DNA of 64,000 nucleotides, taken from positions 1 through 64,000 of the forward strand of contig JACMPO010000077.1 of assembly GCA_014377455.1 (NCBI GenBank), written 5' to 3'. The first letter of the stretch is position 1, and each line of letters starts with the position of its first letter. The position numbers and the translations under genes were made by a program. This stretch comes from Flavobacterium sp. (lineage in GTDB: Bacteria; Bacteroidota; Bacteroidia; Flavobacteriales; Flavobacteriaceae). Below, one piece after another: positions 7,871 through 16,773 of this stretch. Below the pieces are notes generated by a model, which saw only the letters and a list, made by a program, of their open reading frames with translations, had not been told where the DNA came from and did no database searches.

Positions 7871-10549
7871 TTAATCTGCTATATTCGGCGAAAGCCATTT
7901 TGTTGCCATTTCGGTGGATATTCCTCTACGTTTGGCATAATCTATTACTTGATCTTCCTTTATTTTGCCGAGGCCGAAATACTTACTTTGCGGATTTGCA
8001 AAATAATATCCAGAAACCGAAGATGCGGGCCACATCGCCATACTTTCTGTCAGCTTCACTCCTATTTCATTTTCTACATGTAATAATTTAAAAATCGTTG
8101 GCTTTTCCAAATGATCTGGACAAGCAGGATAACCTGGCGCAGGACGAATTCCTTTATATTGCTCTGAAATTAAATCTTGATTAGATAAATTTTCATCAGA
8201 TTCATAACCCCAAATTTCTTTACGCACTTTTAAGTGCAAATATTCGGCAAATGCTTCTGCAAATCTATCCGCCAAAGCTTTAATCATTATCGAATTATAA
8301 TCGTCTAAATTCTTTTCAAATTCAACTGCTTTTTCGTCCACTCCAAAACCTGTCGTAACGCAAAAACAGCCTATGTAATCTTGCTTTCCAGTATCTTTTG
8401 GCGCTATAAAATCGGCTAAAGCTATGTTGGGCGCACCAGCGGTTTTTTGAGATTGTTGGCGTAGGGTTAAAAAAAGCCCCTTCACCCCCGAAGGGGGAAC
8501 TAGCTCGATATCATCATCATTAATTGTATTTGCTGGAAAAATTCCGTAAACTCCTTTGGCTTCTAACCATTTTTCGGATACTATTTTTTGTAACATATTT
8601 TTAGCATCCAAAAACAAATTAGTAGCTTGCTCGCCTACTATTTCATCCGTTAAAATAGCTGGGTATTTCCCAAAAAGTTGCCACGAATTAAAAAACGGAG
8701 TCCAATCGATAAAATCAACAAGTTCAGATAATGCTACCGTTATAGTTTTTGTTCCGATGAAATTAGGTTTCACTGGCGTGAAATTATCCCAATTTAGTTG
8801 CAATTTATTTTTTCGAGCACTTTCAATAGTATGGTAATTTTTATCTCTGCTTCTGTTTAAATAGCCGTCTCGCAACTTGTCATATTCTTCCCGAATGGCT
8901 TTTACATAACTGTCTTTGGTTTCTGCTTGAAGCAAATTACTGGCAACCGTAACCGCACGCGACGCATCGTTTACGTGAACCACAGTTGCTTCATATTCGG
9001 GTGCAATTTTCACCGCAGTATGTGCACGAGAAGTTGTTGCGCCACCAATCATTATTGGTATTTTAATGTTTAACTTGTCCATTTCTTTTGCCAGATAGAC
9101 CATTTCGTCTAGCGATGGTGTTATCAATCCGCTCAAACCAATAATATCTACGTTGTGTTCTATGGCAGCTTGGATAATTTTTTCTGGCGGAACCATAACG
9201 CCCAAATCTATGATTTCGAAATTATTACAACCCAAAACTACAGCTACAATATTTTTACCAATATCATGAACATCGCCTTTTACGGTTGCCATTAAAATTT
9301 TGCCGTTGCTAGATGAAGTGGCATCTCCTTTTTCTAATTCAATAAATGGCAATAAATAAGCCACTGCTTTTTTCATAACACGTGCCGATTTTACCACTTG
9401 AGGCAAAAACATTTTTCCGCTACCAAATAAATCGCCCACTACGTTCATTCCAGCCATCAAATTGACTTCTATAACTTCTATTGCTTTCGCAGATGTTAAT
9501 CGTGCTTCTTCAACGTCAGTTTCTATAAACTCATCGATTCCTTTTACTAACGAATGTGTCAGTTTTTCTTGAATTGTACCATTTCGCCATTCGGCAATTG
9601 CTTTTTCGTTTACTTTATAATCGCCTTTAAAAGTTTCGGCTAAATCTAGCAATCGTTCGGTAGCGTCATCTCGTCTATTCAACAATACATCTTCAACGTG
9701 TTCTAATAAGGTTTTGTCTATTTCATCGTAAATCTCTAACATTTCTGGATTCACGATACCCATAGTCATTCCATTTTGAATGGCGTGATACAAAAATGCT
9801 GAATGCATCGCCTCACGCACTTTATCATTTCCTCGAAACGAAAACGAAACGTTGCTGACACCACCAGAAATATTGGCATACGGAAGGTTTTCTCTAATCC
9901 ATTTTGTGGCTTTGAAAAAATCTAATGCGTTTAATTTATGTTCGTCCATTCCAGTAGCAACAGGAAAAACATTGGGATCAAAAATGATGTCTTGTGCAGG
10001 AAAGTGAACATCATTTACCAGAATATCATAACTTCTTTTACAAATTTCAATGCGTCTTTCGTAAGTATCGGCTTGACCATCTTCATCAAATGCCATCACA
10101 ATTACCGCTGCACCATATTTTCGTATCAACTTGGCGTGATGAATAAAAGTTGCTTCACCTTCTTTTAGCGAAATGGAATTTACAACGGATTTTCCTTGTA
10201 CAACTTTCAATCCAGCTTCGATGATTTCCCATTTAGAGGAATCTATCATTACTGGAACACGAGCAATATCTGGTTCGGCCGCAATTAGATTTAAGAATTT
10301 GGTCATGGCATAAACGCCGTCCAACATTCCTTCATCCATATTGACGTCTATTATTTGAGCGCCACCTTCAACTTGTTCTCTGGCAACAGATAGTGCTTCG
10401 TTGTAATTTTCTTCTTTTATTAATCTGAGGAATTTACGCGAACCTGTTACATTGGTGCGTTCACCTACGTTTACAAATCTTGACTCTTCAGTTACAAAAA
10501 GTGGTTCTAAGCCTGAAAGCTGTAAATTTATTTTGTTTGTTCTAGACAT
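7871..10549 (-). CDS. metH: Methionine synthase, folate/cobalamin/activation part
   Basis: This 892-residue protein matches the C-terminal two thirds of E. coli MetH. The pterin domain starts [16 protein letters not shown]; the cobalamin domain has [18 protein letters not shown] with the cobalt-ligand His and [13 protein letters not shown]; the activation domain ends with [15 protein letters not shown] and [16 protein letters not shown]. The homocysteine domain is a separate gene 66 bases upstream. Residues about 682-693 (encoded near 8471-8505) are an in-frame palindromic G/C-rich element, at a place where E. coli MetH has an unrelated loop just before HLRQQ. Motifs are otherwise intact, so the protein should work as a heterodimer with the upstream product. 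Confidence 0.95.
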   Translation of the reverse strand: MSRTNKINLQLSGLEPLFVTEESRFVNVGERTNVTGSRKFLRLIKEENYNEALSVAREQVEGGAQIIDVNMDEGMLDGVYAMTKFLNLIAAEPDIARVPVMIDSSKWEIIEAGLKVVQGKSVVNSISLKEGEATFIHHAKLIRKYGAAVIVMAFDEDGQADTYERRIEICKRSYDILVNDVHFPAQDIIFDPNVFPVATGMDEHKLNALDFFKATKWIRENLPYANISGGVSNVSFSFRGNDKVREAMHSAFLYHAIQNGMTMGIVNPEMLEIYDEIDKTLLEHVEDVLLNRRDDATERLLDLAETFKGDYKVNEKAIAEWRNGTIQEKLTHSLVKGIDEFIETDVEEARLTSAKAIEVIEVNLMAGMNVVGDLFGSGKMFLPQVVKSARVMKKAVAYLLPFIELEKGDATSSSNGKILMATVKGDVHDIGKNIVAVVLGCNNFEIIDLGVMVPPEKIIQAAIEHNVDIIGLSGLITPSLDEMVYLAKEMDKLNIKIPIMIGGATTSRAHTAVKIAPEYEATVVHVNDASRAVTVASNLLQAETKDSYVKAIREEYDKLRDGYLNRSRDKNYHTIESARKNKLQLNWDNFTPVKPNFIGTKTITVALSELVDFIDWTPFFNSWQLFGKYPAILTDEIVGEQATNLFLDAKNMLQKIVSEKWLEAKGVYGIFPANTINDDDIELVPPSGVKGLFLTLRQQSQKTAGAPNIALADFIAPKDTGKQDYIGCFCVTTGFGVDEKAVEFEKNLDDYNSIMIKALADRFAEAFAEYLHLKVRKEIWGYESDENLSNQDLISEQYKGIRPAPGYPACPDHLEKPTIFKLLHVENEIGVKLTESMAMWPASSVSGYYFANPQSKYFGLGKIKEDQVIDYAKRRGISTEMATKWLSPNIAD
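8471..8505 (-). repeat. Palindromic repeat-like element inserted in frame in metH
   Basis: Plus-strand CCCCTTC (8477-8483) is inverted as GAAGGGG (8490-8496), flanked by an A-run at 8469-8475. The segment is far more GC-rich than the gene around it. On the coding strand it reads PPSGVKGLF in frame. It looks like a dispersed palindrome tolerated in a surface loop. Confidence 0.6.
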
Positions 10550-10615
10550 GTTATTTTATTTTGCCATTAAAGCACAAAGTTTTTTTATCACAGATTAAAA
10601 GTAATTTTACTAACT

Positions 10616-11608
10616 TCAATTTGTTAATACTTCTGATTTTCGTGGTTTGAACTGCGATGCAACTTCTGCAATTGCTTTGATGTGCTCTGGTGTTGTACCG
10701 CAACAACCACCAATTATGTTTATTAAATTATCTTGTAAATATTCCTTGATTAATGCTTGCATTTCGGCTGGCGTTTGGTCGTATTGCCCAAAAGCATTTG
10801 GTAAACCAGCATTTGGATGTGCAGAAATATTGAGTTGTGTGTTATGTGCTAATCTTTTTAAATACGGTTTTAGTTGATCGGCACCAAGTGCGCAATTAAA
10901 TCCAATACTTAACAAATCGATATGCTGAATGGAAATTAGAAATGCTTCCACAGTTTGACCTGAAAGTGTTCTTCCTGAAGCATCGGTAATCGTTCCTGAA
11001 ACCATCACTGGAATATCAAGATTGCGTTCTTCTTTTACTTCCTCGATGGCGAAAAGTGCCGCTTTTGCATTCAAGGTATCAAATATTGTTTCAACTAATA
11101 AAACATCACAACCACCATCAATTAATGCTTCAACTTGCTGTTTGTAAGCGATGCGTAAATCGTCAAAAGTTACAGCGCGAAATCCTGGATCGTTTACATC
11201 TGGACTCATTGAGGCTGTTCTATTTGTTGGGCCGATTGAACCTGCTACAAAACGTGGTTTATCCGTAAATTCGTCAGCTACTTCTCTGGCAATTTTAGCT
11301 GATTCATAATTTAGCTCATACACTAAATCTTCCAAATGATAATCTGCCATTCCTATTGTGGTTCCAGAGAATGTGTTGGTTTCTACAATATCGGCTCCGG
11401 CTTGAAAATACAAACGATGCACTTGTTTTACAGCTTCGGGTTGCGTGATTGAAAGTAAATCGTTATTTCCTTTTAGCGGATGCGGAAAATCTTTGAACCG
11501 TACGCCACGAAAATCTTCTTCTGAGAAGTTGTTTCGTTGCAACATTGTTCCCATAGCTCCATCTAACACCAAAATTCTTTCTTGTAATGCTTGTGCAATT
11601 TTTGACAT
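10616..11608 (-). CDS. Methionine synthase, homocysteine-binding part (split MetH)
   Basis: A 330-residue homocysteine S-methyltransferase domain equivalent to the first part of MetH. It has LVLDGAMGTMLQ near the N-terminus, ETNTFSGT, and the zinc ligands GFNCALGA and GGCCGTTPEH. I chose the ATG at 11608. A longer frame to 11704 would start inside the SAM riboswitch and adds 32 residues unlike the family, so it is rejected. The gene stops at the linker that joins to the pterin domain in one-piece MetH; the next gene supplies the rest. Likely product: the zinc module that passes the methyl group from cobalamin to homocysteine. Confidence 0.93.
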   Translation of the reverse strand: MSKIAQALQERILVLDGAMGTMLQRNNFSEEDFRGVRFKDFPHPLKGNNDLLSITQPEAVKQVHRLYFQAGADIVETNTFSGTTIGMADYHLEDLVYELNYESAKIAREVADEFTDKPRFVAGSIGPTNRTASMSPDVNDPGFRAVTFDDLRIAYKQQVEALIDGGCDVLLVETIFDTLNAKAALFAIEEVKEERNLDIPVMVSGTITDASGRTLSGQTVEAFLISIQHIDLLSIGFNCALGADQLKPYLKRLAHNTQLNISAHPNAGLPNAFGQYDQTPAEMQALIKEYLQDNLINIIGGCCGTTPEHIKAIAEVASQFKPRKSEVLTN

Positions 11609-11689
11609 ATAAAAATAATTTATTAACCTTATGAAGGTTGGGGTCGTAAAAATTATATATGTTATTGCGAAAGTGAGAAAATTCTCGTG

Positions 11690-11789
11690 GTTATCTGTAT
11701 CCAAAATTTGGATTAGAATGTAGCACCTTCTTTTGGCAAAGGGTTGCTAAGCTTTCATCGGGTCTATTCCCTCAAGCTTTCGTGATAAC
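11690..11789 (-). ncRNA. SAM-I (S-box) riboswitch upstream of the metH-metF group
   Basis: Read on the minus strand, the RNA has closing helix GTTATC (11784-11789) with GATAAC (11690-11695). Inside are the class's conserved strings: GAGGGAATAGACCCGATGAA, AGCTTAGCAACC, then AAGGTGCTACATTC. These match the S-box core (GAGGGA, GACCCGATGAA, GCAACC, AGGTGCTAATTC). An internal ATCCAAATTTTGGAT hairpin forms a later helix. Downstream, AACCTT-CAT-AAGGTT pairs just before the metH start and may be part of the expression platform. SAM binding is expected to lower expression of the whole group. Confidence 0.9.
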
Positions 11790-11812
11790 AATCATAATAT
11801 TTAAGAACACTG

Positions 11813-11843
11813 CAAAGTAACTGCACAGAAATGTATTATGCAA
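11813..11843 (-). promoter_or_regulatory. Predicted promoter for the riboswitch-metH transcript
   Basis: On the minus strand, TTG at 11841-11843, a 20-base spacer and TTACTTTG at 11813-11820. The second box departs from TANNTTTG at one base. It would start RNA about 15-20 bases before the riboswitch. Confidence 0.4.
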
Positions 11844-11859
11844 GTAATTTTTTAATAAA

Positions 11860-11894
11860 AATAAAAAAACCCATTTTCGATTAGAAAATGGGTT
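11860..11894 (-). terminator. Terminator of the T9SS cargo gene
   Basis: AACCCATTTTC (11868-11878) and GAAAATGGGTT (11884-11894) pair perfectly around GATTA. On the minus strand the stem is followed by a T-run. It lies 19 bases past the stop of the gene at 11914. Confidence 0.85.
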
Positions 11895-11913
11895 ATAAAA
11901 AAGTGTTAAAAAA

Positions 11914-12921
11914 TTATTTTTTGATGATTTTAGAAGTTCCAACTCCTGCTTCTGATTGTACTTTTACAAAATATACACCTGAGTTTAACTCAGAAACATT
12001 TACTTGTATCTGACTCATAGCTTTTGGACTAACTTCACTTACTACTCTACCGTTAATATCAGTTACTGTAATATTTTGGATTGCTGTATCATTTTTTGAA
12101 CTTACTGTAAAAATATCGTTAACAGGGTTAGGTTGGATTGTGAAATTGTTTGTAAAAAACTGATTTGTGCTTAATGGTCTATCTATTGATAAAGTGTCGA
12201 TACCAATTATATCAGAATTTGAACCTGCAGACCCACCATCTGTAACAAAATATCTAAACCCTAATTCACAATCTACAATTCCAGTTAACCCAGAAACTGT
12301 GTATGAAAATTGAGTCCAGTTACCAGGATAAGAACCTGGACCACTCAAAACCAAGTTCGGATTTACTGATACCAATAAATTTGTAAAATCACCAACATCT
12401 GCACTACCAGTTGAAGGTGCTGCCGAAAAAGCACCACTTGTACTTAATCTTAACTCTAATCTGTCAGCATAAGAGGCCGTTCCAGTTGCAGAGTATTTAC
12501 CAATCCTTGTGTAGAAAGTTATAATATCTCCGTTTTGTAATGATACTACAGGAGAAATTAACCAATTACTAATTGTGGCTCCAGAACTTGCCGTACTAGT
12601 AGTACTTGTATAGTTAACTAATGAAAAAGAATTAGCACCACCTGCTTGACCATTTGGTGTTGGACAAGTTTGACCATTGGTGTACGCCTGATTTTGGAAA
12701 GGAGTTGCATTAACAGGCGGAGTAGCAGCCGTATTCACAACAACTGGAGTATAGGAAGCTACTGTCCAAAGAGAAGTTGCGGAAGGTAAATCACTTTGAT
12801 TTGTTCTTGTCCACCCATCAACTCCAATCATAGTTGCAGTTGGAGAATTAAAGCCATAATTGTATTGATTTTGAGCAAAACCAATAAAAGGTAATAATAA
12901 TAAAAGTAAAAGTTTTTTCAT
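11914..12921 (-). CDS. Secreted protein with lectin-like (choice-of-anchor J type) domain and T9SS sorting domain
   Basis: The start is the ATG at 12921, giving MKKLLLLLLLPFIGFAQ, a clean signal peptide; the upstream codons add nothing signal-like. The middle (residues about 100-250) has WLISPVVSLQNGDIITFYTR, DRLELRLS and LGFRYFVTDGGSAGSNSD, typical of the choice-of-anchor J/cleaved-adhesin fold. The C-terminus starts FTIQPNPVNDIF and ends SGVYFVKVQSE...KIIKK, a type A T9SS sorting signal. It should cross the outer membrane by T9SS and be released or attached at the surface. The binding target is unknown. It is a monocistronic gene with its own terminator. Confidence 0.88.
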   Translation of the reverse strand: MKKLLLLLLLPFIGFAQNQYNYGFNSPTATMIGVDGWTRTNQSDLPSATSLWTVASYTPVVVNTAATPPVNATPFQNQAYTNGQTCPTPNGQAGGANSFSLVNYTSTTSTASSGATISNWLISPVVSLQNGDIITFYTRIGKYSATGTASYADRLELRLSTSGAFSAAPSTGSADVGDFTNLLVSVNPNLVLSGPGSYPGNWTQFSYTVSGLTGIVDCELGFRYFVTDGGSAGSNSDIIGIDTLSIDRPLSTNQFFTNNFTIQPNPVNDIFTVSSKNDTAIQNITVTDINGRVVSEVSPKAMSQIQVNVSELNSGVYFVKVQSEAGVGTSKIIKK

Positions 12922-13046
12922 GATAAAATATTTAAAGTTTGACACAAAAATAAATAAAATAAATGAATTACTCTTTAATTTTTTTTTTTGGTGTGTTAAA
13001 GTAGATTTAAAAATATCTTAAAAATAATAAATTTTAATCTTATGTT

Positions 13047-13076
13047 TTGTAATATAAAATGAATTTATACATTTGC
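13047..13076 (+). promoter_or_regulatory. Predicted promoter for metK leader
   Basis: TTTG (13047-13050), 18 bases, TACATTTG (13069-13076). The predicted start of RNA near 13083 is right at the beginning of the SAM-II-like fold. Confidence 0.7.
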
Positions 13077-13085
13077 ACACGAAAA

Positions 13086-13140
13086 AGAGAGAGGAATAAT
13101 TTGACTGATTGCAACCTCATAAAAAAAAGCTAAAGCAGAA
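13086..13140 (+). ncRNA. SAM-II-like riboswitch in the metK leader
   Basis: The leader has GAGG (13091-13094) pairing with CCTC (13115-13118), enclosing AATAATTTGACTGATTGCAA, followed by ATAAAAAAAAGCTAAAGCAG. The order ATTTG...TTGCA-[helix strand]-AAA-GCTAAAG is the conserved skeleton of the SAM-II (metA/SAM-alpha) pseudoknot, and CTG (13104-13106) can pair with CAG (13136-13138) for the second helix. CTAAAG (13130-13135) can instead pair with CTTTAG (13149-13154), which a T-rich stretch follows, giving an alternative fold that would undo the pseudoknot. Placement before the SAM-making gene fits. The call is from pattern memory; a covariance-model search was not possible. Confidence 0.72.
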
Positions 13141-13231
13141 CTTCTCTACTTTAGTTTTACCTGCAACAGTTTATTAAAAATAATATATAAAATTTGAAAT
13201 AAATTCAAATCAGTAATACAACTACATACCT

Positions 13232-14482
13232 ATGGCATATTTATTTACATCTGAATCAGTTAGCGAAGGTCACCCAGATAAAGTTGCAGATCAAATTAGT
13301 GATGCATTAATTGACAATTTTTTAGCTTTTGATGCCGAGTCTAAAGTAGCATGTGAAACTTTAGTTACTACAGGACAAGTAATTCTTGCTGGCGAAGTAA
13401 AATCGAATACATATTTAGATGTTCAACAAATTGCTAGAGAAGTAATTAGAAAAATTGGATATACTAAAAGTGAATACATGTTTGAAGCTAACTCTTGTGG
13501 AATTTTGTCAGCGATACACGAGCAATCAGCAGATATTAACCAAGGAGTAGATAGAGCTAGTAAAGAAGAACAAGGTGCAGGCGACCAAGGAATGATGTTT
13601 GGATATGCTACCAACGAAACTGAAAATTATATGCCATTGGCTTTAGATTTATCGCACGCTTTGTTAATAGAGTTAGCTAGTTTACGAAGAGAAAATAACG
13701 AAATTAAATATTTACGTCCAGACGCAAAATCGCAAGTAACTTTAGAATACAGCGATGATAATAAACCACAACGTATTGATGCCATTGTAATTTCCACCCA
13801 ACACGACGATTTTGATGAAGAAACTGCGATGCTAGCCAAAATAAAAAGCGATTTGGTGTCTATATTGATTCCTAGAATTAAGGCAAAATATCCTCAATAT
13901 GCTCATTTATTTAATGACAAAATTACCTATCATATTAATCCTACTGGAAAATTTGTAATTGGTGGCCCTCATGGTGATACTGGTTTAACTGGCAGAAAAA
14001 TTATTGTGGATACTTATGGAGGAAAAGGAGCTCATGGTGGTGGAGCATTTTCTGGAAAAGACCCAAGTAAAGTTGACAGAAGCGCCGCATATGCAACCCG
14101 TCATATTGCAAAGAATTTAGTTGCTGCAGGATTGTGTGACGAAGTTTTAGTTCAAGTGTCCTACGCAATAGGTGTTGCAAAACCAACATCCATTAATGTA
14201 GTAACTTACGGAACATCAAAAGTAAACCTTACCGATGGAGAAATCAGCAACAAAGTAGAAGCTATTTTTGATATGCGACCTTACTTTATTGAACAACGAT
14301 TGAAACTTAGAAACCCAATTTATAGCGAAACTGCTGCTTATGGACACATGGGCAGAAAACCAGAAACAGTTACCAAAACTTTTTCAGCACCTGGTGGTTT
14401 AACAAAAACGGTATCGGTAGATTTATTTACTTGGGAAAAACTAGATTTTGTTGACCAAGTAAAAACAGCTTTTGGATTGTAA
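13232..14482 (+). CDS. metK: S-adenosylmethionine synthase
   Basis: Makes SAM from methionine and ATP. The 416-residue protein has [19 protein letters not shown] (residues 7-25), the GAGDQG signature (115-120) and the [19 protein letters not shown] signature. Its length is typical for the Bacteroidota form. Together with the metH-metF group across the 12 kb region it completes the methyl cycle: methyl-THF, methionine, SAM. The 310-base leader between the T9SS cargo gene and this ATG carries a strong promoter and a SAM-II-like riboswitch, so product feedback is the expected control. Confidence 0.97.
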   Translation: MAYLFTSESVSEGHPDKVADQISDALIDNFLAFDAESKVACETLVTTGQVILAGEVKSNTYLDVQQIAREVIRKIGYTKSEYMFEANSCGILSAIHEQSADINQGVDRASKEEQGAGDQGMMFGYATNETENYMPLALDLSHALLIELASLRRENNEIKYLRPDAKSQVTLEYSDDNKPQRIDAIVISTQHDDFDEETAMLAKIKSDLVSILIPRIKAKYPQYAHLFNDKITYHINPTGKFVIGGPHGDTGLTGRKIIVDTYGGKGAHGGGAFSGKDPSKVDRSAAYATRHIAKNLVAAGLCDEVLVQVSYAIGVAKPTSINVVTYGTSKVNLTDGEISNKVEAIFDMRPYFIEQRLKLRNPIYSETAAYGHMGRKPETVTKTFSAPGGLTKTVSVDLFTWEKLDFVDQVKTAFGL

Positions 14483-14507
14483 AAAATAGTTTAAAAATAA
14501 CTTTAAA

Positions 14508-14538
14508 AAGTCTCATTTACTTTAATGAGGCTTTTTTT
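14508..14538 (+). terminator. Rho-independent terminator after metK
   Basis: AAGTCTCATT (14508-14517) pairs with AATGAGGCTT (14524-14533) with one G-T pair, then a run of T. Confidence 0.8.
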
Positions 14539-14622
14539 AGTTTAAAAAATCCATTTCAAATTTAGTATATTTACGATATAATTGTTAAAGTTATACCTTA
14601 AAAGATTGAATTGCAAACAAAA

Positions 14623-15051
14623 ATGACCGACCTTAAACAAAATAAATACGATAAAGCCTATTTAAAAATTGCTACCGAATGGGGAAAACTTTCCTATTGC
14701 AAACGCAAACAAGTAGGCGCCATAATAGTTCGCGACCGCATGATTATTTCTGATGGATATAATGGAACGCCATCTGGATTTGAAAATTGTTGTGAAGATG
14801 ATAACGGCTTAACACAATGGTATGTTTTGCACGCAGAGGCAAATGCAATTTTAAAAGTTGCTCGATCAACGCAATCTTGTGAAAACGCCACCTTATACAT
14901 TACTCTTTCCCCATGCAAAGAATGCAGTAAACTAATTCATCAATCGGGCATAAAACGTGTGGTTTATCAAACAAGATATCAGGATACTTCTGGAATAGAT
15001 TTTTTAGTAAAAGCAGGAGTACTAGTAGAACAAATTGAAAATTTAGGTTAA
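14623..15051 (+). CDS. dCMP deaminase family protein (ComEB-like)
   Basis: A zinc deaminase of 142 residues, converting dCMP to dUMP for thymidylate supply. The zinc site is complete: HAE (residues 70-72) and PCKEC (Cys 98 and 101). GYNGTPSGFENC is the substrate-loop pattern of the dCMP deaminase group. I use the ATG at 14623; an in-frame TTG at 14611 is less likely. It is followed 61 bases later by an S41 protease on the same strand, an adjacency I recall in Flavobacteriaceae, though the two have no obvious shared function. Confidence 0.9.
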   Translation: MTDLKQNKYDKAYLKIATEWGKLSYCKRKQVGAIIVRDRMIISDGYNGTPSGFENCCEDDNGLTQWYVLHAEANAILKVARSTQSCENATLYITLSPCKECSKLIHQSGIKRVVYQTRYQDTSGIDFLVKAGVLVEQIENLG

Positions 15052-15112
15052 ATAATATACTACTACAATAATTTATTGTCAATTTTGATATCAAAAGTTA
15101 CAAATTACAATA

Positions 15113-16687
15113 ATGAAAATTGAAAAAACTTACATCCCGTTACTTTTTTTTACCTGTGTTTCTCTTGGTATTTTAATTGGTGGATTTATAAATTATCCAA
15201 CTTCAACTGTTGACAGTGGTAAGAATGACTACAAAACTAAGTTGAATAAACTAATCAATTTTATTGATACAGAATATGTTGATGATGTCAAAACTGACTC
15301 GATAGTAAATTTAACAGTAACAAACATACTTGCAAATTTAGATCCACATTCAGTTTACATTCCAGCTAGTGAGCAAACTGCAGTAGCTGAAAACATGAAA
15401 GGAGATTTTGTTGGGATAGGCGTAAATTTTTATACTTATAACGATTCCATCGCGATTATAAAACCAATAGAAAATGGACCTGCACAAAAAGCGGGTATCA
15501 AAGAAGGTGACCGAATTTTATATGCTGATAACTTTAAATTATTTGGTAAAAAATTAGAAAATAAAGTTTTGTACAGCAAGCTTAAGGGGGAAAAGGATTC
15601 AGAAGTGATGTTGACTATTTTTAGAAAATCGGAAAACAAAATACTCAAAATAAGAGTCAAACGAGATGTAATCCCAATAAAAAGTATTGATGTTGCTATT
15701 TTAATAAATAAAACTACAGGATATATTAAAATAAATCGATTTGCAGAAACCACTGGTACTGAATTCCATAAGGCTTTGTTGCAATTAAAAAAAAGCAATA
15801 TAAACTCTTTAGTAATTGATTTACGAGAAAATGGCGGTGGATTTATGGAAGTGGCTAGTCAAATAGCCGATGAATTACTTAAAGACAATGAACTGATAGT
15901 TTTCACGAAAAATAAAAAAGGTAGTATCGAGAAAACATTTGCTACAGATATTGGTGATTTTGAAACTGGGAAAGTTGCCATTTTAATAGACGAAAATTCA
16001 GCATCAGCAAGCGAAATACTGGCCGGTGCAATTCAAGACAATGATAGAGGAACAATTATAGGGAGAAGATCTTTTGGGAAGGGTTTAGTACAGCGCGAAA
16101 TGGATTTTGACGATGGCTCAGCAGTGCGCTTAACAATTGCACGATATTATACGCCAAGTGGAAGATCCATACAAAAAGCATACACAAAAGGGGATAGTAA
16201 AGATTATTACAAAGAATCGGAAGATCGATTTGAAAATGGAGAATTATACGCAAAAGACAAAATAAAAATTGCCGATTCGCTAAAATTTAAAACCAAAAAA
16301 GGAAGAATAGTTTATGGTGGTGGTGGCATTGTTCCTGATGTTTTTGTCCCACTGGAAGTGGAAAAAGGCTGGGAAAGCTTAGAATATATTTTACAATCGG
16401 GAGTTGTTGGCCATTTTGTTTTTGAAGAACTAGATCAAAAAAATAATTTTTTAAAAGGGCTCAGTTTTCAAGATTTTCAATTAAAAATGGAAAACAATAC
16501 GTTATATAACGCTAGTTTTCAAAAATATTTATCTAAAAACGGATTGCAATTTAATTTTGGGAAAAATAATGAAATTGTAAATCGTTATTTAACTGCCGAG
16601 TTTGCCCGACAACTTTTTGGTGAAAATCAATATTATCAAATAATTCTGAAGAAAGATAAGATGATTGAATCCGTTTTAAAAAATTAG
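15113..16687 (+). CDS. S41 family C-terminal processing protease
   Basis: A 524-residue periplasmic protease. An N-terminal uncleaved anchor (IPLLFFTCVSLGILIGGFI) is followed by the S41 N-terminal helical region, a PDZ domain with FVGIGVNF and AGIKEGDRIL (about residues 100-185), and the catalytic domain with DLRENGGGFMEVA, DENSASASEILAGAIQD (nucleophile Ser) and GRRSFGKGLVQ (catalytic Lys). Such tail-specific proteases trim or degrade periplasmic proteins by their C-termini. The gene ends at a clear terminator. Which substrates it cuts cannot be inferred here. Confidence 0.93.
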   Translation: MKIEKTYIPLLFFTCVSLGILIGGFINYPTSTVDSGKNDYKTKLNKLINFIDTEYVDDVKTDSIVNLTVTNILANLDPHSVYIPASEQTAVAENMKGDFVGIGVNFYTYNDSIAIIKPIENGPAQKAGIKEGDRILYADNFKLFGKKLENKVLYSKLKGEKDSEVMLTIFRKSENKILKIRVKRDVIPIKSIDVAILINKTTGYIKINRFAETTGTEFHKALLQLKKSNINSLVIDLRENGGGFMEVASQIADELLKDNELIVFTKNKKGSIEKTFATDIGDFETGKVAILIDENSASASEILAGAIQDNDRGTIIGRRSFGKGLVQREMDFDDGSAVRLTIARYYTPSGRSIQKAYTKGDSKDYYKESEDRFENGELYAKDKIKIADSLKFKTKKGRIVYGGGGIVPDVFVPLEVEKGWESLEYILQSGVVGHFVFEELDQKNNFLKGLSFQDFQLKMENNTLYNASFQKYLSKNGLQFNFGKNNEIVNRYLTAEFARQLFGENQYYQIILKKDKMIESVLKN

Positions 16688-16692
16688 TTCAA

Positions 16693-16724
16693 AACTCCAA
16701 ATTCTAAAGTTTGGAGTTTTTTAT
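16693..16724 (+). terminator. Rho-independent terminator after the S41 protease
   Basis: AACTCCAAA (16693-16701) pairs with TTTGGAGTT (16710-16718) and continues into a T-run. Confidence 0.8.
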
Positions 16725-16773
16725 TATGCTTATTCTTAATTTTTTGTATATTCGATTTTCAAAACAAAAAATT

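Noticed and set aside
16711-16773. N-terminal extension of the secreted hydrolase from a TTG
   Set aside because: It begins inside the S41 protease terminator; the ATG at 16774 gives a clean signal peptide.
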